DNA of 64,000 nucleotides from Pontixanthobacter aquaemixtae (GTDB lineage: Bacteria > Pseudomonadota > Alphaproteobacteria > Sphingomonadales > Sphingomonadaceae). A model generated the notes under the pieces. The model was not told the origin of the DNA and searched no databases. It was given only the letters and a program-made list of their open reading frames with translations. Every line of letters begins with the position of its first letter. Within the stretch, counting starts at the first letter, position 1. Both the position numbers and the translations under genes were made by a program. This document shows, one piece after another, positions 1 through 9,162 of the stretch. The DNA is taken from the NCBI RefSeq assembly GCF_009827395.1, contig NZ_WTYX01000001.1, positions 708,001 through 772,000 on the forward strand, written 5' to 3'.

Positions 1-1
1 G

Positions 2-2638
2 GGCCGCGAACGGACGCTGGTGCTGATGAACGGACGGCGCTTCTTCAACGAGCCGGGGGACGGCGCATCGGATACCAACCTGATCCCGCTATTTGCTCTT
101 GAACGTGTGGAGGTGCTCAAAGACGGCGCGTCAACAACCTATGGTTCTGATGCAATCGCCGGGGTCGCCAACTTCGTAACCCGCAAGAATTTTTCCGGTA
201 TCGAAGTCGGCGGCAACTATCAGTTTGTCGATGGCTCTGACGGCAATTGGCAGGCCAGCATCCTTGCCGGTCAAGACTTTGGCGATGCAAACATCATGGT
301 TGGGTTCGGCTATCAGAAGCGGAGCGAACTCGACACTCTGGAGCGCAGCTTCACCCAGCGACCTTACGAAGTTAACCCATCGGGCTGGTCGTTCCTGTCC
401 GATGCCGGCACCTACATTCCGAAGCTCGGCCCGATCACGCTTGGCCCTGCGGGGACTTCGCTTGGGCTGGGGGTCGACGGCCAGCTTGATGGTGCTTGCG
501 AAGCCGTCGGCGGCCTCGCGGGCGTATTCCCGTCGGGTGCATCGAGCTTTCCGGTGTGCCGTTACACCTACATTCCCTTTGTGAACCTGATCGAGGAAGA
601 AAACCGCTATCAGGCTTTCGCGCAACTGGATGTCGATCTGTCCGACAGTTTGCGGTTCGTCGCCGATGCGCTCTATTCGCATACGGATGTGCCGCAGCTG
701 GGCTATTCGCCCAGCTATCCACCAACATCGGGCCCGCGCGGTCCGGGTACTGCGCAGGCATTCTTTGTGCCCCGGTCCAATCCGGGCTTCGATACGTTTC
801 TTACGCAGACATTCCCGACCGGTTCGCCTGCTTTTTTCGCCAGCTACGCGAGCATACTGTTTAGCCGCCCATTTGCGCTGACGGGCAACCCGCTGGACGA
901 TCAAGGTTCGGGTGAGGGCGCCGCATTTAACGATGCATGGCGCGTTACTGCCGGTTTCGAGAAGGAATTCGGCGGGAACTTCAAGGGCGAGCTATACACC
1001 ACCTATCTGCGCAGCGCCCGTGAAGCCTATTCCTTCGACATCATCGGCGACCGCCTCCAGCGCGCCTTGAACGGGCTGGGCGGGCCGAATTGTACCGGCA
1101 CGACACCGGGTGCAAATGGATGCCTGTACTTCAACCCGTTCCTTAACTCGCGCCCCGGAAATCCGGCGCTTGGTCTCGATAATCCCAGCTATGTGCCGGG
1201 CAACGAGAACAATCCCGACGTGATCGAATGGTTCAGAGCCAGAAACGGCACGGCTGCGCGGGAAGAGCTGTTTGTAACCGATCTGGTTTTCAGCGGTGAA
1301 TTCGAATTGGGTATTCCGGTCTCATACGCATTTGGTGGTCAGTACCGGAAAAGCACCTTTGTCACCCGTCCACTCAATGATTTCAGCGATCCGGATGCTT
1401 ATCCGTGCGCGCTGGAGGGCGACACGAGCTGTCTTGATGATCCCAATGACAACAACTTCCCGACCGGTGCGTTCATCTTCCTTGGCCAATATCCTGCGGC
1501 CAACCTGTCGCAAGACGTATACGCCTTGTTCGCAGAGGTTCAGGCCGAACCGATTGAAGGATTGGAACTCAACGCGGCAATCCGGTTCGAAGATTACGGC
1601 GGCAGCGTGGGATCGACGATCAATCCGAAATTCACCGCGCGCTGGCAACTGACCGATTGGCTCGCCCTGCGCGGATCGATTGGTGACACTTTCCGCGGTC
1701 CGTTGCCGGGGGACCTGACCCCTGTCGGCGCAAGCGCGGTTGCAGGTATCGATGTTCTGGGCAACAACTTCAAGGCAACAGATTCAGGCGGCAACCCGAA
1801 CCTGAAACCGGAAACGGCCCTTACTTACAATGTCGGCGCGATCATCCAGAGCAGTGGTTTCACGCTGACAGCGGACTTCTGGAACTATGAATTCGAAGGC
1901 CGGTTTACCGACCTTCCGATCCAGGCAATCGCGGCGCAAGTCGCACCCGGCGGAACCGATGGCCAGCAATCTGTAAACTGCGCCAGCCCGTTTACGCAGT
2001 TCGTAGTCTTCCAAGGCGGGGTGTGCGATGCCAACACGATTGGTCTCGATATCTCGCGTATCAGGACTCAAACGGTCAATGGCCCGGACACGACGCTGCG
2101 CGGTATCGATATTGGCATCAGCTACGGCACCGATCTGGGAACAGTAACACTGGATGTGGGGGCAAATGCGACTCACATTCTGGAGTACCAGTTCTCGGAC
2201 TTCGTGTATGAAGGCCTGACTTTCAGCCAAGGCTATGACGCGGTCGGCTTTGCCAATTACAACCGCGCTCCGGGCACGGTCTCGCCATGGCGCGGCAATG
2301 CCTATGCATCGCTCGGCTTTGGTGCGGTCACTGCGACTTACAACTTCCAATACATTGATGGTGTGACGGACAACCGCTGCACCCCGGGTGTTGCATGCGC
2401 CAGCACTCCTGAATTCGGCGATACCGATTTCGGCCGCGAGGTGGGAAGTTATTCGCAGCACGACCTGCTGGTGTCCGCAGATATCGACACCGCCGGGGTC
2501 GATTTCACGATCACTGCTGGCATCGAGAATATCTTCGATACCGACCCGCCAGCGGCTCGTCTCGAATATGGCTATGATCCGTTTATCGGCAGCGCGCTGG
2601 GGCGGACATTCAAGCTTGGAACAAAGGTTCGCTTCTAA
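2..2638 (+). CDS. TonB-dependent receptor, 5' end outside window
   Basis: Outer-membrane TonB-dependent receptor for energised uptake of a ligand that cannot be named. The reading frame is open to the left edge (GRERTL precedes the first possible start codon), so the signal peptide, TonB box and start of the plug are missing. The remaining plug shows LMNGRR and VEVLKDGASTTYGSDA, typical of the sphingomonad receptors. About 700 residues of beta-barrel follow, with a C-terminal plug/barrel motif NPNLKPETALTYNVG and a last strand ending KLGTKVRF with terminal Phe, the outer-membrane assembly signature. It is clearly paralogous to the receptor at 4468-7473 (shared ALNGLGGPNC and FNPFLNS type segments and the same C-terminus). 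A hairpin terminator follows 50 bp after the stop. Family call is secure; substrate unknown. Confidence 0.93.
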   Translation, partial: GRERTLVLMNGRRFFNEPGDGASDTNLIPLFALERVEVLKDGASTTYGSDAIAGVANFVTRKNFSGIEVGGNYQFVDGSDGNWQASILAGQDFGDANIMVGFGYQKRSELDTLERSFTQRPYEVNPSGWSFLSDAGTYIPKLGPITLGPAGTSLGLGVDGQLDGACEAVGGLAGVFPSGASSFPVCRYTYIPFVNLIEEENRYQAFAQLDVDLSDSLRFVADALYSHTDVPQLGYSPSYPPTSGPRGPGTAQAFFVPRSNPGFDTFLTQTFPTGSPAFFASYASILFSRPFALTGNPLDDQGSGEGAAFNDAWRVTAGFEKEFGGNFKGELYTTYLRSAREAYSFDIIGDRLQRALNGLGGPNCTGTTPGANGCLYFNPFLNSRPGNPALGLDNPSYVPGNENNPDVIEWFRARNGTAAREELFVTDLVFSGEFELGIPVSYAFGGQYRKSTFVTRPLNDFSDPDAYPCALEGDTSCLDDPNDNNFPTGAFIFLGQYPAANLSQDVYALFAEVQAEPIEGLELNAAIRFEDYGGSVGSTINPKFTARWQLTDWLALRGSIGDTFRGPLPGDLTPVGASAVAGIDVLGNNFKATDSGGNPNLKPETALTYNVGAIIQSSGFTLTADFWNYEFEGRFTDLPIQAIAAQVAPGGTDGQQSVNCASPFTQFVVFQGGVCDANTIGLDISRIRTQTVNGPDTTLRGIDIGISYGTDLGTVTLDVGANATHILEYQFSDFVYEGLTFSQGYDAVGFANYNRAPGTVSPWRGNAYASLGFGAVTATYNFQYIDGVTDNRCTPGVACASTPEFGDTDFGREVGSYSQHDLLVSADIDTAGVDFTITAGIENIFDTDPPAARLEYGYDPFIGSALGRTFKLGTKVRF

Positions 2639-2690
2639 CTCTCCCAGGGGCGAATGGGGTGGACGGCAATGACGGTCCGACCCTACAGTG

Positions 2691-2735
2691 AAAAGGGGGC
2701 CAGCATCCCTGTGACCGGGACGCTAGCCCCTTTTT
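2691..2735 (+). terminator. Rho-independent terminator after TonB receptor
   Basis: Imperfect stem: the arm AAAAGGGGGC at 2691-2700 pairs with GCCCCTTTTT at 2726-2735, and inner segments AGC/GCT and TCCC/GGGA pair around a TGTGACC loop. The T tract follows the GC stem directly. It lies between the receptor stop (2638) and the esterase start (2764), so it should end the receptor transcript. Confidence 0.8.
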
Positions 2736-2763
2736 CCAGATGGGATGATGGAGGATATCTGGC

Positions 2764-4365
2764 ATGCGAATTTCGAAGAATTTGAGGGCCGTTGCAGCTA
2801 TTGCCCTGCTCACCTCATCGGCGGCGGCAGTGGCCCAAACTGCAACGCCTGTGATCGAGACCGAAAATGGCAAAGTCCAAGGTCTTGAAGATGATGGGAT
2901 CGATGCGTTTTTGGGCGTTCGATATGCGAAGCCGCCCATCGGCGATTTGCGCTTCAAACCTCCCGAGGCCGCTGACGATTGGACCGGCATCGCGGATGCG
3001 ACCGGTATGGGCGCCCCGTGCATGCAGCTTTACACGGCCAGTGGCCCGAACGAGAGCGATCTGACCCGCGGGATCCAGGGCATTTTCCCAACCGCAACCG
3101 AAGCAAAAACCGACAATGAGGATTGCCTGTTCCTCAACGTCTGGACGCCAGCGGCGGGTGACGGGAAGAAACGACCGGTCATGGTCTGGTTCCATGGCGG
3201 CGGTTACGCCTATGGCTCGGGCGGTTGGCCGGCCTATAATGGCCGCAACCTCGCCGCCAAAGGCGACGTTGTGGTGGTAACTGTTAATCATCGCCTCAAT
3301 GCATTTGGCTATCTCAATCTTGCCGAAAAATTCGGCGAAGAATTTGCCGCATCGGGCAATGTCGGCAATCTTGACCTTGTCCGCTCGCTAAAGTGGGTGC
3401 GCGATAATATCGCGGCCTTTGGCGGCGATCCGGCCAATGTCACTATCATGGGTGAAAGCGGGGGCGGCTCCAAAGTCAGCCACCTGATGGCGATGCCCTC
3501 AGCCGATGGTCTTTTCCATAAGGCAGTGATCCAGTCCGGTCCCGGTGTAAGCAGCGGCAAACCACAAGACGCCGCCGACTATGCAGGCAAGATCTTGGAC
3601 CAAGCCGGCGTGGAAACGGTCGATGACCTTGTCACCGTTCGGGCTGACGAGATTGTCGATGCTGTCAGAAAGGCGACGCCGGCATCGGCGGGAATGGGGC
3701 GGGGGCCTCAATTCGGGCCAATCGCAGACGGCACTATCATCCCGCGCGACCCGTTTCTGCCCCGGGCACCCGAGCAATCTTCGGATATTCCGGTGCTGAT
3801 CGGGTACAACAAGACTGAAATGACTTTGTTCGTCGCATCGCAGCCTTGGTTTGGCCGCATAGACGAAGCTGGCGTGACGGGCATGGCCGCGATGATGGGC
3901 GAGGACGCTGTCGCTGCCGTCGATGCATATCGGGCGATGTATCCCGAATACTCGCCAACGCACATCGCCAGCTTGGCCTTGGGAACCCGGTTTGTGCGCG
4001 GGACGTATCTGCTCGCCGATCAGCAAGCCCGCACGGCCAGTGCCCCGGTCTATGTGTATCGCCTGACCTGGGAGACACCGGTTGGCGGGGGCATTCTTCG
4101 CTCGCCGCACACGCTCGACATTCCTTTCATGTTTAACAACACCAAGGAAAGCGCGGCATTGGTCGGAACCGGGAAAGAAGCGGAAACAATGGGTGACATG
4201 ATGAGCGATGCATGGCTCAGCTTTGCCAAAACCGGCACGCCGTCCAGCGATCTGCTGCCCGAATGGCAAGCTTATACGCCTGAAAGTCGCATGGTGATGG
4301 AACTCGACGTCAAGCCGCGCATGGTTGACGATCCTGAAAGGACCATCCGCCAAATCGGCCAGTAA
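2764..4365 (+). CDS. secreted type-B carboxylesterase
   Basis: Carboxylesterase of the type-B (para-nitrobenzyl esterase/cholinesterase) alpha/beta-hydrolase family, 533 aa, predicted to cleave carboxyl esters in the periplasm or outside the cell. Residues 1-25 form a signal peptide (basic start, hydrophobic core, AAAVAQ cleavage region). The oxyanion segment WFHGGGYAYGSGGW and the nucleophile elbow GESGGGS are present, with Ser232 as nucleophile; the usual GESAGG has Gly for Ala. The family His lies in SPHTLDIPF. A GGAGG ribosome site precedes ATG 2764. It stands alone between two terminators and between two paralogous TonB receptors, which suggests it processes the ligand they import. Family call is firm; the ester substrate is not known. 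Confidence 0.92.
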   Translation: MRISKNLRAVAAIALLTSSAAAVAQTATPVIETENGKVQGLEDDGIDAFLGVRYAKPPIGDLRFKPPEAADDWTGIADATGMGAPCMQLYTASGPNESDLTRGIQGIFPTATEAKTDNEDCLFLNVWTPAAGDGKKRPVMVWFHGGGYAYGSGGWPAYNGRNLAAKGDVVVVTVNHRLNAFGYLNLAEKFGEEFAASGNVGNLDLVRSLKWVRDNIAAFGGDPANVTIMGESGGGSKVSHLMAMPSADGLFHKAVIQSGPGVSSGKPQDAADYAGKILDQAGVETVDDLVTVRADEIVDAVRKATPASAGMGRGPQFGPIADGTIIPRDPFLPRAPEQSSDIPVLIGYNKTEMTLFVASQPWFGRIDEAGVTGMAAMMGEDAVAAVDAYRAMYPEYSPTHIASLALGTRFVRGTYLLADQQARTASAPVYVYRLTWETPVGGGILRSPHTLDIPFMFNNTKESAALVGTGKEAETMGDMMSDAWLSFAKTGTPSSDLLPEWQAYTPESRMVMELDVKPRMVDDPERTIRQIGQ

Positions 4366-4412
4366 CCAGCGGTTTCATCGTGTTCCTGCAAGGACGCGAT
4401 GAACATTCAAAG

Positions 4413-4450
4413 AAAAATGCCCGGCGCCTTTCGACGCCGGGCATTTTTTT
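4413..4450. terminator. bidirectional Rho-independent terminator
   Basis: Perfect 11-bp stem AATGCCCGGCG (4416-4426) / CGCCGGGCATT (4435-4445) with an 8-base loop. A run of A precedes it and a run of T follows, so it works in both directions. It separates the convergent esterase (ends 4365) and TonB receptor (ends 4468). Confidence 0.93.
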
Positions 4451-4467
4451 TGAGGTAGGCTTCCAGA

Positions 4468-7400
4468 TTAGAAGCGGACTTTGGCACCAAGCCGGAATGT
4501 CCGGCCAATCGCATTGCCAAGGAACGGGTTGTAGCCCAGTTCCAGACGGGCAATCGGTGGATCTTCGTCGAAGATGTTGCTCACCGAGCCTTGCAGCTGA
4601 ACATCCAGGCCGTCGAATGGCAGGTCATAGAGGATGGTCAGATCGCTCTGCGTGAAGTCACCAGATTCGCGTGCGTAGAACGACTGCTGGGCCGTCCGCG
4701 GCACGGTTGCGAATGTTGGCGAGTCATACCGGTCATCATACACTCCGCTCGCATATCGGAAGGTGTAACGAGCGTTCAGCCCGCCAACATTGAAGTTGGC
4801 GTACAGGTTCGCTCTGAGATCGGAGATTGCAGGTGCAGTACGGTCAAAGTTGCCGAAGCCAACGGCGCCAAATGCGGGTTGGATTTCGACATTTTGCGCT
4901 GCGAAACTTTCGACATCATAGCTGAGGACCCAGGTGCCGTTGGTACCCAAGCGCAGCGTAGCATTGCTGCCGATGTCGAAGTCATAGCTGGCGTCGAAAT
5001 CGATACCTGTGGTGGTGATCGGCGGGCCATTCACAAAGTTGGTGATGACGCGGCTGATATCGCCACCGACCGTTGTGCCCTGTACACAGCCGCCCTGGAA
5101 GACGATCTGCGAAGCCAGCGGACTGGAACAATCAGCCAGACCATTGGGTGTCGGTACGACCACGTTGGCAATCGCGTTTGAATCCTCGACCACGATCTGA
5201 TCTTCGAACTCATAGCTCCAATAGTCGAGCGAAGCCCGGAACCCGCCGCTCTGGACAACAGCGCCCAGATTGTAGGTGAAAGCACTTTCAGGCGTCAGGT
5301 TCGGATTGCCGAGCACATCAACCGAAAGGAAACCGCCACCGGCAGCATCGATTGGCTGAAGCGCGGTAACCCGCGATTGGCTGACCTGGCCGGGCAGCGG
5401 TGCACGGAAGGTTGTGCCAACCGAACCGCGCAGGACCAGCCAGTCATTCGGCTCCCAGCGGAAGCTTGCTTTGGGATCGAGCGTCGAACCGATGGGATCG
5501 CCGTAATCCTCAAAGCGCAGTGCGAATGACATTTCGAAACGCGGTGAGAAAGGCACGAGCACTTCGCCAAACAGGGCGTAAACGTCCTGCTCGACTGCGA
5601 TATCGCGTGCCTGACCAAGGAACGAGAACGGTCCTTGCTGGATTGTACAGCTGGTATCACCTGGAACCGCACAAGGGTTCAGCGCGAGGCTGTTCAATGC
5701 GTTGCGCGGCATGCTCTCGAAATTCGAAGAGCGGTATTGCGCACCGACACCAAATGCGAGCGCGCCACCACCGAAATCCGCGTCAGCCACTTCACCGCTG
5801 ATCAGGAAATCTGCGATAAACTGCTTTTCGTTCTGCAGCGTTCCGGTGTCGCCATAGAGGTAATCGACAACGTCATCACGGTTGGCCAATGCGGCGTTGT
5901 AGTTGGGGTTGTCGATACCTTGCGCAGGATTGCGCTGCACCGAGTTGAAGAACGGATTGAAATAGTAACAGCTACCCTGACCAGGCGTACCCGTTGCAAC
6001 ATCGCAATCCGGCCCGCCGAGCCCATCAAGCGCCTGTTGGATACGCAGGGGCAGGACATCGGGAACCTTTGAACGCGACTTGGCATTCACATAGGTTCCC
6101 TGAAGCGACATGACCAAGTCTGGTGTCAGATCATATTCAAAGCCGGCAGAGATGCGGAAACTCTCGTTGATAGAGAAGCTCTCATCCTGACCGAACGGAG
6201 ACCCTTCCGCCAGCGGATATCCGCCCAGCGAGAACGGACGGAATACCAGCGCTTGTGCACCTGTCACCGGCAGCGGAGCAGTGGTTGGATCGCCATCGGT
6301 ATCGATCGAAGTCGGGAAGCCAACGCGCGCTGCGAAATCGGCAAATGCCGGGTTGGTGAACGGGATATAATACTGGAATGTCGCACCCGGACCGGCAAGG
6401 CCCTGCGTTGTTGGATAGGATGGTGACAGCGCTGTATCGATCCGGCTGTAAGCATAAAGCCCGTCAGCGTTGAAACGCAGCTTGTCGCTGAGATCCGCCG
6501 TTACCTGCAGGAAGCCCTGATAATAATCCTGATCTTCGACCAGATTGTTATAGTCAGTAAACTGATAGCCGCAGAAAATGCTGATCGGCAGACCGCCTAC
6601 ATCATCACAATCGGGATCCACGCCCCCGGGAACGCCAGCCAGCAATGTGCCGCGATACGAAGCTGCCCCAAGGCTTGCCGGTGCAGGTGTCTCGCGAACC
6701 GGCCCGGAAACACGCAGCGCCGGATACCATGCGTTGGTCACCGTGGTAGAGAAGCCCGATGGATTGGTGAAATAGTCTTGGTTGGAAATCTCACGGTCAA
6801 CAGCCGCAAGCTTCGAACGGTGGCGATAGCCAAAGCCCGCCATGATGTTGACGTCTGGCGTGATGTTGTAACCGGCCAGGATGCTGGCCGTGTAATCACC
6901 ATCGCTGTCCCTTACAAAGGTATGGTCGCCTTGGAGCTCGATACCTTCGAAATTGGTGCGGGTGATGAAGTTGGCAACGCCTGCAACAGCGTCAGAACCA
7001 TAAGTCACCGCTGCACCGTCTTTCAGCAATTCGACCCTTTGAAGGGCGAACAGCGGAAGCAGGTTTGTGTCTGAAACGCCGTCACCCGGTGATACCAATG
7101 TGCGCCGGCCGTTGAGCAGAACCAGAGTTCTGGTTGCGCCAAGGTTACGCAAGTTGATTGTCCCGACCCCGCCGAGGCCTTGTGCTGCGGAAGAGAATTG
7201 GTTGGAATCGCCTAGGACGGCGCCAACCGAAGGAATGTCCTTGATGAAATCGAGCGGGTTGGTTTGACCCTCAGCGGCGAGTTCCTCGGTCGAAATAACG
7301 TCGACCGGAAGCGAACTGTCTTCCGGAGTCCCGCGAATGAGCGAACCCGTAATGACAATTTCTTCGTTTGGTTGCTCGGCCTGTTCGGCCTCCTGAGCAA

Positions 7401-7473
7401 AAGCAGGCGTCGTTGTGATGCCCGCCGCAAGCGCCATAAAGGCGCAGCTGCGTCGCAGCTGTAATTTCATCAT
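4468..7473 (-). CDS. TonB-dependent receptor
   Basis: Complete TonB-dependent outer-membrane receptor, 1001 aa. The start is ATG 7473: a GGAGAGGAG ribosome site sits 6-8 bases upstream, and the longer TTG frame would translate through it. Signal peptide residues 1-27 (RRSCAFMALAAGITTTPAFA) are followed by EEIVITGSLIRG, the TonB-box-like start of the mature protein. Plug: LRNLGATRTLVLLNGRR and VELLKDGAAVTYGSDA. The barrel carries NPNLTPESAFTYNLG and ends RLGAKVRF with terminal Phe. It is a paralog of the truncated receptor at the left edge, in convergent orientation around the esterase. Upstream lies a 330-bp gene-free stretch with an inverted repeat. Substrate unknown. Confidence 0.95.
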   Translation of the reverse strand: MMKLQLRRSCAFMALAAGITTTPAFAQEAEQAEQPNEEIVITGSLIRGTPEDSSLPVDVISTEELAAEGQTNPLDFIKDIPSVGAVLGDSNQFSSAAQGLGGVGTINLRNLGATRTLVLLNGRRTLVSPGDGVSDTNLLPLFALQRVELLKDGAAVTYGSDAVAGVANFITRTNFEGIELQGDHTFVRDSDGDYTASILAGYNITPDVNIMAGFGYRHRSKLAAVDREISNQDYFTNPSGFSTTVTNAWYPALRVSGPVRETPAPASLGAASYRGTLLAGVPGGVDPDCDDVGGLPISIFCGYQFTDYNNLVEDQDYYQGFLQVTADLSDKLRFNADGLYAYSRIDTALSPSYPTTQGLAGPGATFQYYIPFTNPAFADFAARVGFPTSIDTDGDPTTAPLPVTGAQALVFRPFSLGGYPLAEGSPFGQDESFSINESFRISAGFEYDLTPDLVMSLQGTYVNAKSRSKVPDVLPLRIQQALDGLGGPDCDVATGTPGQGSCYYFNPFFNSVQRNPAQGIDNPNYNAALANRDDVVDYLYGDTGTLQNEKQFIADFLISGEVADADFGGGALAFGVGAQYRSSNFESMPRNALNSLALNPCAVPGDTSCTIQQGPFSFLGQARDIAVEQDVYALFGEVLVPFSPRFEMSFALRFEDYGDPIGSTLDPKASFRWEPNDWLVLRGSVGTTFRAPLPGQVSQSRVTALQPIDAAGGGFLSVDVLGNPNLTPESAFTYNLGAVVQSGGFRASLDYWSYEFEDQIVVEDSNAIANVVVPTPNGLADCSSPLASQIVFQGGCVQGTTVGGDISRVITNFVNGPPITTTGIDFDASYDFDIGSNATLRLGTNGTWVLSYDVESFAAQNVEIQPAFGAVGFGNFDRTAPAISDLRANLYANFNVGGLNARYTFRYASGVYDDRYDSPTFATVPRTAQQSFYARESGDFTQSDLTILYDLPFDGLDVQLQGSVSNIFDEDPPIARLELGYNPFLGNAIGRTFRLGAKVRF

Positions 7474-7805
7474 TATACTCTCCTCTCCCAATGGGCCTCC
7501 CTCATTCGGGGACCGTACCCATTCGTCGAAAATGACGGATTGAGACTGATTATGTCAAGTTGCTTTTGTCATTTATTCAAATATTTCGCCAGTGTGTGAC
7601 ATGCATATCTTGGCGGAATAGGAGCAATCTCCCGCGATGAAGGGTGTTTTGTTGTGTAGTTTCCAGGCTATGCGCAACAAAAAACGGCCAGAAGTGCGGC
7701 TTCATACCGAGGTTTCAGATTGCAACTCTTTCGCCGACGAGCAGGTATGAGCCAGCCCGATTGGTGAGCGGGACTGATGGCGTTTCGGCAAGACGCTCGT
7801 TGCAG
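7474..7805. other. gene-free leader region of TonB receptor
   Basis: A 332-bp stretch between two minus-strand genes without a convincing gene; short frames here lack ribosome sites and family features. The part next to 7473 is AT-rich (around 7545-7605), as expected for a promoter, and holds the inverted repeat listed separately. I see no clear terminator for the transporter gene that ends at 7806. Confidence 0.6.
7582..7620. promoter_or_regulatory. inverted repeat, possible operator
   Basis: Arms TATTTCGCCA (7582-7591) and TGGCGGAATA (7611-7620) match at 9 of 10 positions and are separated by 19 bases that contain the palindrome ATGCAT. The element is about 110 bases upstream of the TonB receptor start. 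The spacing suits a dimeric regulator; a long hairpin leader is the alternative. Confidence 0.35.
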
Positions 7806-9098
7806 CTAGGCTTGGACGCGATTGCGCAGCGCGACTGATGCTCGCCAATAACAAAAGATCGCTAGTGGCGTGAACGACGCGATCACCAGCAGTGCGTATC
7901 GCAGCGACTGCTCGCCATATTGCGGGACGAGCATGTCCGATATCACGCCGACCATGGTCGGCCCGATTCCAAGGCCGATCAAATTGATGATGAGCAATGT
8001 CACCGCGGCCCAGACTGCGCGCATTTTCACCGGCGCCAATGTCTGGATCATCGCAAAGGTGGGGCCGAGATAGCAGGACTGGAAGAACAGCGCGACAAAG
8101 TACACGCCCACTGCCATCCAAGCGCTTTCGACCAAGTAGAACGCGATCAGGAAAGGCAGGGCAAGAGTCTTCAGCCCCGCAACCATCAAAGATTGTGCAT
8201 GCATGCCGTATTTCTCTGACAGCCTGTTGGCCAGCCAGCCGCTGCCCAGTCCGCTCGCAACCCCGGCAATCGCGAGCAAAGGCGCGACAATATTGCCGAT
8301 CTGCAAAGTGGACAATTCATAGGACCGGATCAGGTAGGCGGGGGTCCATCCCGTCAGCGCGTAACCGATCATTGAAGTGATCGTGACGGCCGCAACCAGC
8401 CACATGGCGGCACGATTGGACAGGATTGTTTGCAGGCCTTCCCACACAGACGGTTGGTCCTCGCTCTCGACTGCTCCGGGCTCTGCGCGTCTTTCGGGTT
8501 CGGTGGCAAACAGCTTCACAATCACCGCCAGCACCACGCCCGGCAAGCCAATGGCGATGAAGGCAGTGCGCCAGTCGAAGAAATAGGTCAGATTGCCGCC
8601 GAAAATCTGGCCTGCAGCAGCGCCCAGCGTCACGCCCAGGGAATAGATCGATAGCGCCAGCGCCCGCTTCTCCGCTGGATACATGTCTGCGATGATCGAA
8701 TGGCTTGGCGGGCTGGAACCCGCTTCACCGATCCCGACGCCAATCCTTGCCAGCAGCAGATGGACGAAATTTTGCGCCAATCCGCAAACAGCAGTCATTG
8801 CGCTCCACAATGCGAGCGCGATGGAGATGATGTTGACCCGGTTCACCCGGTCGGCAAGCGCGGCAACCGGGATACCAAGAGTGGCGTAGAATATCGCGAA
8901 AGCGAAACCCGAAAGCAGACCAAGTTGGGTGTCGGTCAGCAGCAGATCGGCTTTGATGTCCTCCAGAAGGATCGCCAGGATCTGCCGATCCATATAGCTG
9001 AAAAAATACGTCGCGGTGAGCAGAAACAGCGTAGTTTTGCGCGCCCGATCTGAGATTTCAGACGGGTTTGTTGCGGGCGCGGCGGCCTCGGTCTGCAT
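7806..9098 (-). CDS. MFS transporter, spinster-like
   Basis: Inner-membrane major facilitator with about 12 membrane segments, 430 aa. The N-terminus has YFFSYMDRQILAILLEDIK, then GFAFAIFYATLGIPVAALADR and ARIGVGIGEAGSSPPSHS, all typical of the spinster-like branch (YMDR after helix 1, D-R loop after helix 2, GxGEAG motif). Start ATG 9098 has GGGAGAAT upstream; an in-frame TTG at 9113 would include that ribosome site. It is the last gene of a minus-strand group after the serine hydrolase and FadB-like enzyme, 64 bp from the latter. Such transporters often accompany sphingomonad degradation genes. Direction of transport and substrate are unknown. Confidence 0.88.
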   Translation of the reverse strand: MQTEAAAPATNPSEISDRARKTTLFLLTATYFFSYMDRQILAILLEDIKADLLLTDTQLGLLSGFAFAIFYATLGIPVAALADRVNRVNIISIALALWSAMTAVCGLAQNFVHLLLARIGVGIGEAGSSPPSHSIIADMYPAEKRALALSIYSLGVTLGAAAGQIFGGNLTYFFDWRTAFIAIGLPGVVLAVIVKLFATEPERRAEPGAVESEDQPSVWEGLQTILSNRAAMWLVAAVTITSMIGYALTGWTPAYLIRSYELSTLQIGNIVAPLLAIAGVASGLGSGWLANRLSEKYGMHAQSLMVAGLKTLALPFLIAFYLVESAWMAVGVYFVALFFQSCYLGPTFAMIQTLAPVKMRAVWAAVTLLIINLIGLGIGPTMVGVISDMLVPQYGEQSLRYALLVIASFTPLAIFCYWRASVALRNRVQA

Positions 9099-9118
9099 TG
9101 AATATTCTCCCAAAGGCG

Positions 9119-9139
9119 GCGCTCCTTATGCTGGAGCGC
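9119..9139 (-). promoter_or_regulatory. intergenic hairpin within operon
   Basis: Perfect 7-bp stem GCGCTCC/GGAGCGC with loop TTATGCT, between the FadB-like gene stop (9163) and the MFS start (9098). No T tract follows on the minus strand, so it looks like an RNA-processing or stability element rather than a strong terminator. Confidence 0.35.
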
Positions 9140-9162
9140 TCACCGTGACATCGTCTTGTGGA

